From Pseudomonadota bacterium (GTDB lineage: Bacteria > Pseudomonadota > Alphaproteobacteria > Rhizobiales > Beijerinckiaceae): 10,717 nucleotides of DNA. Shown here in pieces: positions 5,619 to 10,717 of the stretch. The stretch lies in assembly GCA_023386155.1 (NCBI GenBank), contig JAEWKH010000135.1:1-10717 (forward strand), in the 5' to 3' direction. Below the pieces are notes generated by a model, which saw nothing but the letters and a program-made list of their open reading frames with translations, had not been told where the DNA came from and searched no databases. Position 1 is the stretch's first letter, and every line of letters begins with the position of its first letter. A program made the position numbers and the translations under genes.

Positions 5619-7025
5619 TCACCGGCCGAGCACCGTCGTGAAGATCCGCCCGCCCCGGCTGACCGTGATCTCCCAATAGCCGCCATTGCGGCCGATCAGG
5701 CGCTCGGCATCCTTGGTGGAGGCCAGCCGCTCGCCGTTGATGGCGACGATCTGATCCCCCTTCTCGAAGCCGACGCTGGCGGCGAGGCTGCGCTCCTCCA
5801 GATCCGCGATGACCACACCATCGTCCGCAATCTCGACCTGCAGCTCGTCGGCAACGGCCGGCGACATGTTCACGAGCGTCGCGCCGGCGAACGGCGTCCG
5901 GGTCCGGCCGCGCACGGGCTCCCGCGGAGGGTTCTCCGGCGGGGGCATCAGCCGGACCTGGATCGCCATCTGCTTGCCGCCGCGCAGGATCGTGATCGGC
6001 GTCTGTCCCTGGGTGCCCTTCAGGGTGAAGCGGTAGCCGAAGGAATCCGGGTTATCGACCGGTTGGCCGTCCACCATCAGGATCGCATCGCCCCGCTTGA
6101 GGCCCGCCTCCGCCGCTGGCCCCTTGTCGTAAACGGCGGTCACAAGAACGCCCGTCGGACGCTCCAGGCCGAGGCCGTTCGCGATGTCGCCGTCCACCGG
6201 CTGGAGGCGCGCGCCGAGCCAGGGCCTAACCACGTTCTTGGCCCCGCCCTTTGCGGAATTCAGCACCACTCGCACCATGCTGGACGGGATGGCGAAGCCG
6301 ATGCCGATGCTGCCCCCGGAGCGGGAATAGATCGCCGTGTTGATGCCGACCAACTGGCCGTTCATGTTGATGAGCGCGCCGCCCGAATTGCCCGGATTGA
6401 TCGCGGCATCGGTCTGGATGAAGAACTGATAGTCGGAAATGCCGACCTGGGTGCGGGCGAGCGCCGAGACGATGCCCTGCGTCACCGTCTGGCCGACGCC
6501 GAAGGGATTGCCGATCGCGAGCACGAGGTCGCCGACCTGAAGCGCTTCGGAATCGCCCAGCTCGACGGCCTGCAGGTTCGTGGCGTCCTTGAGCTTCAGC
6601 ACCGCGATGTCGGTGCGGGAGTCGCGCAGCAGGATGTCGGCCGCGAACTCGCGCCTGTCGGCAAGCGCGACCTTCACCTCGTTCATGTTTTCGATGACGT
6701 GGTTGTTCGTGATCACCAGCCCTGACGGATCGACGATGACGCCGGAGCCGAGGGAACTCTGGGACCGTCCGCGGGGAACCCCCGGCGCGTTGTCGCCGAA
6801 GAAGCGCCGGAAATACTCCTCCAGGGCCGCGTTCTGCCGCCGTTCCGAGCGGGTGGCATAGACGTTGACGACGGATCCGGCCGTCTGGCGGACAACGGGC
6901 GCAAAGGAAAGCTGAACCTGAGCCTTGCTGTCAGGAACGACGCGCTGCGTCTGAGCCGCAGCAGGCGCCACGAACATCAGCATGGAGAGGAGCGAGAACA
7001 GCGCATAACGGAACGAGGGAGTCAT
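5619..7025 (-). CDS. degP: Periplasmic serine endoprotease/chaperone, DegP/HtrA (Do) family
   Basis: The product has 468 residues and degrades or refolds misfolded envelope proteins. A signal peptide ends at VAPAAA-Q (about 24/25). The trypsin-like protease domain has the catalytic triad: H109 in TNNHVIE, D139 in RTDIAVLK and S214 in GNSGGAL. Two PDZ domains follow, about 265-355 (RPWLGARLQPV...) and about 375-465 (GVVIADLEERSLAASVGFEKGDQIVAINGE). Length and two PDZs fit DegP/DegQ rather than DegS. The insertion RQNAALEEYFRRFFGDN (63-79) corresponds to the LA loop. The ATG at 7025 starts right at the signal peptide but has no clear ribosome site. It heads the run degP-rarA-TPR-crcB-rluC. Which of DegP, DegQ or the MucD-type names is best cannot be settled here. 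Confidence 0.93.
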   Translation of the reverse strand: MTPSFRYALFSLLSMLMFVAPAAAQTQRVVPDSKAQVQLSFAPVVRQTAGSVVNVYATRSERRQNAALEEYFRRFFGDNAPGVPRGRSQSSLGSGVIVDPSGLVITNNHVIENMNEVKVALADRREFAADILLRDSRTDIAVLKLKDATNLQAVELGDSEALQVGDLVLAIGNPFGVGQTVTQGIVSALARTQVGISDYQFFIQTDAAINPGNSGGALINMNGQLVGINTAIYSRSGGSIGIGFAIPSSMVRVVLNSAKGGAKNVVRPWLGARLQPVDGDIANGLGLERPTGVLVTAVYDKGPAAEAGLKRGDAILMVDGQPVDNPDSFGYRFTLKGTQGQTPITILRGGKQMAIQVRLMPPPENPPREPVRGRTRTPFAGATLVNMSPAVADELQVEIADDGVVIADLEERSLAASVGFEKGDQIVAINGERLASTKDAERLIGRNGGYWEITVSRGGRIFTTVLGR

Positions 7026-7189
7026 ATCGGAGTATCCATGAAGGCGGTTTCACGGCCGGTAAGATCGGGATTCTACGGCGCTAAACTACATGGGCGCGCT
7101 AGGCAATCCAGAGAAGATCGGGAGATCCTTGAAACCTGGCCTCGCGATGCGGATTTTATAACGAAACACCATACCAAGGCCCGTGGCCC

Positions 7190-7519
7190 ATGAATGACCT
7201 TAGGAAAACCAGCCTGACCAGCAACAGGCGTATAGCCGGCACATTGTTGTTGGCCTTCGCTGGCGGGCTTGGAGGCTATCTGATGTCCGGTTTTGGCGGC
7301 GCAGTCGTTGTGGGCACAGCCTTCGCAAGCGTCAACCTGAGCGCAATGCTTTGGCCAAATCTCATGGCAGCGCTGTTCATGGCCATGCTTTCAGCTCTTG
7401 TCGGGTACATCTCTGGCGGAGCACCGCTGGCCATCATCCTGGCTTTCGTCAGTTTCCTTTCATTCTACTTCCAGATCGCCCGCTCACTGGTGATGGACAT
7501 ATTGCAGTTGTTCTTCTGA
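7190..7519 (+). CDS. Small predicted membrane protein, unrecognised
   Basis: The product has 109 residues and is the only complete plus-strand gene in the window. After a basic N-terminus (MNDLRKTSLTSNRR) the chain is nearly all hydrophobic, with three probable membrane segments: about 15-45 (glycine-rich, GGLGGYLMSGFGGAVVVG), 54-74 and 78-98. The positive N-terminus suggests it stays in the cytoplasm. I recognise no family. A weak AAGG lies about 10 nt before the ATG. It runs convergently toward rplQ and divergently from degP, sharing a 164-nt upstream gap with it. Codon third positions are less GC-rich than in rplQ or degP, which fits a lineage-specific gene. The membrane-like composition along the whole frame argues for real coding, but a spurious ORF is not excluded. 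Confidence 0.6.
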   Translation: MNDLRKTSLTSNRRIAGTLLLAFAGGLGGYLMSGFGGAVVVGTAFASVNLSAMLWPNLMAALFMAMLSALVGYISGGAPLAIILAFVSFLSFYFQIARSLVMDILQLFF

Positions 7520-7555
7520 CACTGACGAGCGGCAGCCTGCCAAGCGCCCGCAAAC

Positions 7556-7582
7556 AAAAAGGGCGGTCCGAAGACCGCCCTT
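7556..7582 (-). terminator. Intrinsic terminator of the rpsM-rpsK-rpoA-rplQ operon
   Basis: GGGCGGTC (7561-7568) and GACCGCCC (7573-7580) form a perfect 8-bp GC-rich stem, extended by AA/TT. On the minus strand the loop is TTCG and the stem is followed directly by TTTTTG. It lies 24 nt past the rplQ stop. It may also limit read-through from the convergent membrane gene, although the plus strand has no long T-run after the stem. Confidence 0.92.
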
Positions 7583-7606
7583 GATGAAATCTCTGGAGCC
7601 GAGCGC

Positions 7607-8029
7607 TTACTCGGCCGCCTCGACGAGTTCGTCCTTCATGGTCGGACCCGAATCCCGGCCGCGCGCATCCACGTCGCGGTCCACGAACTCGATCACGGCC
7701 ATCGGGGCATTGTCGCCGTAGCGGAAGCCAGCCTTCAGCACGCGGGTGTAGCCGCCGTTGCGGTCCTGGTAGCGCTTGCCGAGCACGTCGAAGAGCTTCT
7801 TGACCATGGTCTCGTCGCGCAGCTTCGACATGGCGAGGCGACGGGCGTGCAGGTCGCCGCGCTTGCCCAGCGTGATCAGCTTCTCGACGACCGGACGCAG
7901 GTCCTTGGCCTTCGGGAGCGTCGTGACGATCTGCTCGTGCTTGATCAGCGCAGCCGCCATATTGGCGAACATGGCCTTGCGGTGTTCGGTCGTGCGGTTA
8001 AAGCGACGACCACGGAATCCGTGACGCAT
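7607..8029 (-). CDS. rplQ: 50S ribosomal protein L17
   Basis: The product has 140 residues, within the usual alphaproteobacterial length (E. coli 127). L17 binds 23S rRNA in the large subunit near the polypeptide exit region. The N-terminus MRHGFRGRRFNRTTEHRKAMFANMAAALIKHE and the conserved TTLPKAKDLRPVVEKLITLGKRG stretch are diagnostic, as is GYTRVLKAGFRYGDNAPMAVIEFVD. An acidic tail (MKDELVEAAE) is the lineage-specific end. AGGAG lies 7 nt before the ATG. It is the last gene of the alpha operon, 122 nt after rpoA, and is followed by the operon terminator. Confidence 0.97.
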   Translation of the reverse strand: MRHGFRGRRFNRTTEHRKAMFANMAAALIKHEQIVTTLPKAKDLRPVVEKLITLGKRGDLHARRLAMSKLRDETMVKKLFDVLGKRYQDRNGGYTRVLKAGFRYGDNAPMAVIEFVDRDVDARGRDSGPTMKDELVEAAE

Positions 8030-8116
8030 TGGCTTTCTCCTTGATGTTCCGGCCGCCGTGCCAAGGTACGGCCGTCTCTCTTATGATCCCCGCCCTTGAG
8101 GACGAGGGGCAGATCT

Positions 8117-8144
8117 GAGGCCGCTTCCCCTTGGGAGCGACCTC
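8117..8144 (-). other. Intercistronic hairpin between rpoA and rplQ
   Basis: On the minus strand GAGGTCGCTCCC pairs with GGAAGCGGCCTC around an AAGG loop: 12 positions with one wobble and one mismatch. It starts 7 nt past the rpoA stop. There is no U-run, so full termination is unlikely; a role as processing or stability element is inferred. Confidence 0.5.
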
Positions 8145-8151
8145 AAGAAAC

Positions 8152-9168
8152 TCAGTAATGCTCTTCGAAGCGCTTCGCGAGGTCTTCGATGTTCTCCGGC
8201 GGCCAGCCCGGCACGTCCATGCCGAGGTGCAGGCCCATGCCGGCCAGAACTTCCTTGATCTCGTTGAGCGACTTGCGGCCGAAGTTCGGGGTGCGGAGCA
8301 TTTCCGCCTCGGACTTCTGGATGAGGTCGCCGATATAGACGATGTTGTCGTTCTTCAGGCAGTTCGCTGAACGGACCGACAGCTCGAGCTCGTCCACCTT
8401 CTTGAGGAGCGCCGGGTTGAACGGCAGCTGCGGCGCGGCAGCGGCGGCCTCTTCCTTGCGCGGCTCTTCGAAGTTGACGAAGACCTGGAGCTGGTCCTGC
8501 AGGATGCGGGCGGCATAGGCCACGGCATCCTCAGGCGTCACGGCGCCATTGGTCTCGACCGTCATGATCAGCTTGTCGTAGTCGAGAATCTGGCCCTCGC
8601 GGGTGTTCTCGATGCGATAGGAGACCTTCTTCACCGGGCTGTAGAGCGAGTCGACCGGGATCAGGCCGATCGGAGCGTCCTCGGTGCGGTTGCGCTCGGC
8701 CGGAACGTAGCCCTTGCCGGTATCGACCGTGAACTCCATGCGGATCTCGGCACCCTCGTCGAGGGTGCAGAGCACGAGCTCGGGGTTCAGGATCTGTACG
8801 TCGCCGACCGTGTTGATGTCGCCGGCCGTCACGAGGCCCGGGCCGGTCTTGCGGAGCGTCATGCGCTTCGCGCCCTCGCCCTGCATCTTGATGGCGATCG
8901 TCTTCACATTGAGGACGATGTCGGTCACGTCCTCACGGACGCCCGGAATGGACGAGAACTCGTGCAGCACGCCATCGATATGGATCGCCGTCACCGCCGC
9001 GCCCTGGAGCGACGACAGGAGGACCCGGCGCAGCGAGTTGCCGAGCGTCGTGCCGAAGCCACGCTCGAGCGGCTCGGCCACGACCGTCGCGATGCGCTTC
9101 GGGTCGTCGCCGGGGGCGACTTCAAGCTTGTTCGGCTTAATCAGCTCTTGCCAGTTCTTTTGGATCAC
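8152..9168 (-). CDS. rpoA: DNA-directed RNA polymerase subunit alpha
   Basis: The product has 338 residues from the GTG at 9168. Alpha dimerises to nucleate RNA polymerase assembly, and its C-terminal domain contacts UP elements and activators. The N-terminal domain (to about 235) carries LERGFGTTLGNSLRRVLLSS and the dimerisation and assembly core. A linker rich in Glu and Ala (EEPRKEEAAAAAPQ) leads to the C-terminal helix-hairpin-helix domain: LELSVRSANCLKNDNIVYIGDL, with the arginine equivalent to E. coli R265 in VRSANCL, and TPNFGRKSLNEIKEVL. The GTG at 9168 is favoured because GAGG lies 7 nt upstream and homologues start (M)(V)IQKNWQELIKPNK; the GTG at 9174 would add two residues. It lies 96 nt after rpsK. 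Confidence 0.96.
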   Translation of the reverse strand: MIQKNWQELIKPNKLEVAPGDDPKRIATVVAEPLERGFGTTLGNSLRRVLLSSLQGAAVTAIHIDGVLHEFSSIPGVREDVTDIVLNVKTIAIKMQGEGAKRMTLRKTGPGLVTAGDINTVGDVQILNPELVLCTLDEGAEIRMEFTVDTGKGYVPAERNRTEDAPIGLIPVDSLYSPVKKVSYRIENTREGQILDYDKLIMTVETNGAVTPEDAVAYAARILQDQLQVFVNFEEPRKEEAAAAAPQLPFNPALLKKVDELELSVRSANCLKNDNIVYIGDLIQKSEAEMLRTPNFGRKSLNEIKEVLAGMGLHLGMDVPGWPPENIEDLAKRFEEHY

Positions 9169-9230
9169 AACCACACCTCATGAGGTACGGCTTGAAGGGC
9201 GGCGCTCAGTCCACCCTTTAAACCGGAACG

Positions 9231-9254
9231 CGCGCGGGCTTTGAGACCCACGCG
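9231..9254 (-). other. Intercistronic hairpin between rpsK and rpoA
   Basis: CGCGCGGG (9231-9238) and CCCACGCG (9247-9254) form 8 pairs including one G/T wobble on the minus strand, with an 8-nt loop. It starts 10 nt past the rpsK stop. There is no adequate U-run, so a processing or stabilising role is more likely than termination. Confidence 0.4.
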
Positions 9255-9264
9255 CCGGATAACC

Positions 9265-9654
9265 TTAGACGCGGCGACGCTTGCGCGGGCGGCAGCCATT
9301 GTGCGGGATCGGCGTCACGTCACGGATCGAGGTGACGGTGAAGCCGGCCGACTGGAGGGCGCGCAGGGCGGACTCACGGCCGGAGCCGGGACCGGAAACC
9401 TCGACCTCGAGGGTGCGCATGCCGTGCTCGGCAGCCTTGCGGGCGGCGTCTTCAGCGGCGATCTGCGCCGCATAGGGGGTCGACTTGCGCGAGCCCTTGA
9501 AACCCATGGCGCCGGCCGAGGACCAGGAGATCGTGTTGCCCTGGGCGTCGGTGATGGTGATCATGGTGTTGTTGAACGAGGCGTTCACATGCGCCACGCC
9601 GGAAACGATGTTCTTGCGTTCGCGGCGGCGGACGCGGGTAGCTTCTTTAGCCAT
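9265..9654 (-). CDS. rpsK: 30S ribosomal protein S11
   Basis: The product has 129 residues, exactly the usual bacterial length. S11 sits on the platform of the small subunit and contacts 16S rRNA near the mRNA exit. Diagnostic segments are VSGVAHVNASFNNTMITITDAQGN (about 18-41), the SSAGAMGFKGSRKSTPYAAQ loop, VEVSGPGSGRESALRAL, and the basic end DVTPIPHNGCRPRKRRRV. A GAAGGA sequence sits about 8 nt before the ATG. It is the second gene of the alpha operon, 78 nt after rpsM. Unlike E. coli, no S4 (rpsD) gene lies between rpsK and rpoA, which is normal for alphaproteobacteria. Confidence 0.98.
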   Translation of the reverse strand: MAKEATRVRRRERKNIVSGVAHVNASFNNTMITITDAQGNTISWSSAGAMGFKGSRKSTPYAAQIAAEDAARKAAEHGMRTLEVEVSGPGSGRESALRALQSAGFTVTSIRDVTPIPHNGCRPRKRRRV

Positions 9655-9703
9655 TCCAAAGATCCTTCAAGCGCGCCCGTCGTTCCAGGCGCTCGGGAGA
9701 AAG

Positions 9704-9724
9704 GGCCACCCGCCAGGGGTGGCC
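9704..9724 (-). other. Intercistronic hairpin between rpsM and rpsK
   Basis: GGCCACCC (9704-9711) and GGGTGGCC (9717-9724) form a perfect 8-bp stem with a 5-nt loop, beginning 8 nt past the rpsM stop. On the minus strand it is followed by CTTTCTCCC, only a short T-run, so it could be a partial attenuator or an mRNA processing/stability element. Confidence 0.5.
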
Positions 9725-9732
9725 GATAAAAC

Positions 9733-10101
9733 TTACTTCTTCTTGCCGGCGATCGGCTTCGCCTTGCCCTTGCGGGTGCGGGCGTTCGTATGGGTGCGCT
9801 GGCCGCGGACCGGGAGGCTGCGGCGGTGGCGCAGGCCACGATAGGCGGCGAGATCCATCAGGCGCTTGATGTTCATGGACACTTCGCGGCGCAGGTCGCC
9901 TTCGACGATATAGTCGCGGTCGATCGTCTCGCGGATGGCCAGAACCTCGGCGTCGGTCAGCTGATTCACGCGGCGCTCGGCCGGGATGTTGACCTTCTCG
10001 ATGATTTCCTGGGCCTTCTTGGGCCCAATGCCGTGGATATACTGAAGCGCGATCACAACGCGCTTGGCGGTCGGGATATTGACGCCTGCAATACGGGCCA
10101 T
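9733..10101 (-). CDS. rpsM: 30S ribosomal protein S13
   Basis: The product has 122 residues (E. coli 118). S13 lies in the head of the small subunit, contacts the P-site tRNA and forms bridges to the large subunit. The start MARIAGVNIPTAKRVVIALQYIHGIG at 10101 is the invariant family N-terminus with the helix-hairpin-helix glycines; an upstream in-frame extension of eight residues is not needed. GGAG lies 7 nt before this ATG. The C-terminal segment YRGLRHRRSLPVRGQRTHTNARTRKG is the highly conserved rRNA/tRNA-binding tail. It is the first gene of the alpha operon here and is preceded by its own promoter and a leader of about 145 nt. Confidence 0.98.
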   Translation of the reverse strand: MARIAGVNIPTAKRVVIALQYIHGIGPKKAQEIIEKVNIPAERRVNQLTDAEVLAIRETIDRDYIVEGDLRREVSMNIKRLMDLAAYRGLRHRRSLPVRGQRTHTNARTRKGKAKPIAGKKK

Positions 10102-10254
10102 CGTCCGTCTCCATGTAGGAAGCAAGAGCTTCGGGTTTTGGTTGTCGCGCGTCCGGTGGAGGCCGGCCCCTGCGCGGGTTTATGCAAAAACGAAACGACC
10201 CGAGTGACTTCTCACGAAGCCCTCCGAGCCGAGCTCTTCTTTCGCAAGGCGAGG

Positions 10255-10283
10255 CACATAGCCGCTTTTGAGGCTTACGTCAA
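10255..10283 (-). promoter_or_regulatory. Sigma-70-type promoter of the rpsM operon
   Basis: On the minus strand TTGACG (10283-10278) and TATGTG (10260-10255) are separated by exactly 17 nt. This fits an alphaproteobacterial housekeeping promoter (TTGAC, then CTAT-type -10). Transcription would start about 10248 and give a leader of about 145 nt. The leader contains a small hairpin with a GTGA loop (10206-10221) and GAAGC-TCTT-GCTTC (10119-10132) just before the ribosome site. Confidence 0.6.
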
Positions 10284-10370
10284 CACCACTCTGAGGCAGA
10301 TGCGGTGTGACTTCGGCACCTGTCACGCGACCTTTCCATAAAGCTAGTTCATTGCGCAAATCCAGATTTT

Positions 10371-10385
10371 GTTCACGTTATGTTC
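10371..10385 (+). promoter_or_regulatory. Candidate LexA (SOS) box GTTC-N7-GTTC
   Basis: GTTC (10371-10374), seven bases ACGTTAT, and GTTC (10382-10385) match the alphaproteobacterial LexA operator GTTC-N7-GTTC. It directly abuts the TTGACA of the promoter for the right-edge gene, so bound LexA would block RNA polymerase. Only eight bases are specified, so a chance match is possible. Confidence 0.45.
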
Positions 10386-10416
10386 TTGACAAGACCTTTG
10401 AAACATTACATCATAT
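10386..10416 (+). promoter_or_regulatory. Candidate promoter for the right-edge gene
   Basis: A perfect -35 TTGACA stands at 10386-10391. The -10 element is less certain: CATCAT (10409-10414) is at 17 nt and TCATAT (10411-10416) at 19 nt. The surrounding 10330-10445 stretch is much richer in A and T than the rest of the window. A GAAGG (10428-10432) lies 9 nt before the ATG at 10442. Confidence 0.45.
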
Positions 10417-10441
10417 AGAAATCGTTTGAAGGCTTTAGATT

Positions 10442-10717
10442 ATGATCCAATCATATAGTACGAGACGAAAACTGCTTCGAATAAGAACCAAGCTCATATC
10501 AGTCCGTCAGCAGCTTCTTGATGCTCGCATCAGGCACGTGCTGGAGCATCGATACGACCCGAGCCAGCCTCGGATCCCTGCCGGATCGTCAAGTGGCGGT
10601 CAGTGGGCAAGCGGTAGCAGTAGCGGCGGCGATGCAATTCATCGTCGCGAACAAGAGGTCGCTCCGCAAAGTGAACGCATCAAGGTCAATGACAGAGCTG
10701 GTCGGATCACATTGGCA
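10442..10717 (+). CDS. Partial ORF with YDPSQPRIPAG-GGQW motif, runs off the window
   Basis: Ninety-two codons are open from the ATG at 10442 to the window end; an in-frame TAG at 10436-10438 makes this the first possible start. Residues 1-37 are basic and helical (STRRKLLRIRTKLISVRQQ...). Residues 38-57 read YDPSQPRIPAGSSSGGQWAS, followed by Ser/Gly-rich linker and a charged stretch ending KVNDRAGRITLA. There is no signal peptide or membrane segment. I recall YDPxQPRxPAGxxxGGQW-type segments in many Rhizobiales proteins, some phage- or toxin-like, as a linker before a C-terminal domain; this is memory, not a search. It is divergent from rpsM and preceded by a candidate SOS box and promoter. 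The function depends on the part outside the window. Confidence 0.6.
   Translation, partial: MIQSYSTRRKLLRIRTKLISVRQQLLDARIRHVLEHRYDPSQPRIPAGSSSGGQWASGSSSGGDAIHRREQEVAPQSERIKVNDRAGRITLA

Noticed and set aside
7022..7039. Mini-ORF (MDTPI) whose TGA overlaps the degP ATG as ATGA
   Set aside because: The ATGA overlap could suggest a coupling leader peptide, but it has no ribosome site and five codons are easily a chance event.
10126..10441. CRISPR array, tRNA or rRNA gene in the rightmost gap
   Set aside because: No repeated spacers, no cloverleaf with a T-loop GGTTCRA pattern and no rRNA-like sequence were seen; only promoters, small hairpins and the SOS-like box.

Overview
The window looks like chromosome of a GC-rich alphaproteobacterium of the Hyphomicrobiales (Rhizobiales), most likely near Methylobacteriaceae or Microvirga. 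This is inferred from recognisable RpoA, S11, S13 and L17 sequences, from the gene order, and from the Rhizobiales-type palindromic intergenic repeats. Species cannot be fixed without a search.

Layout, left to right. Bases 1-410 hold no supported gene; they are packed with palindromes, including a long inverted pair of REP-like units at 242-359. From 411 to 7025 every gene is on the minus strand. In transcription order (right to left) these are degP (periplasmic protease/chaperone), rarA (replication-associated recombination ATPase), a secreted TPR-like protein, crcB (fluoride channel), rluC (23S rRNA pseudouridine synthase), a conserved hypothetical with one C-terminal membrane segment, and a GNAT acetyltransferase. 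A small plus-strand membrane-protein gene sits at 7190-7519. From 7607 to 10101 lies the minus-strand alpha operon rpsM-rpsK-rpoA-rplQ (S13, S11, RNA polymerase alpha, L17). It has a good sigma-70-type promoter at 10255-10283 and an intrinsic terminator at 7556-7582. Each of its cistrons is followed by a hairpin.

The right end departs from this housekeeping block. A divergent plus-strand ORF starts at 10442 and is still open at the window edge. Its product carries a YDPSQPRIPAG...GGQW segment, a type of motif I associate with phage- or toxin-like Rhizobiales proteins. Just upstream is a GTTC-N7-GTTC sequence, the alphaproteobacterial LexA (SOS) box, directly abutting a perfect TTGACA -35 element. 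A damage-inducible gene, possibly the start of a mobile or effector locus, is the most interesting possibility in the window, but only 92 codons are visible.

The core genes serve translation, transcription, envelope protein quality control and replication-fork rescue. From memory, rplQ-degP-rarA-crcB-rluC is a common order in this group. Against that order, the TPR gene and the small membrane gene look like lineage-specific insertions.
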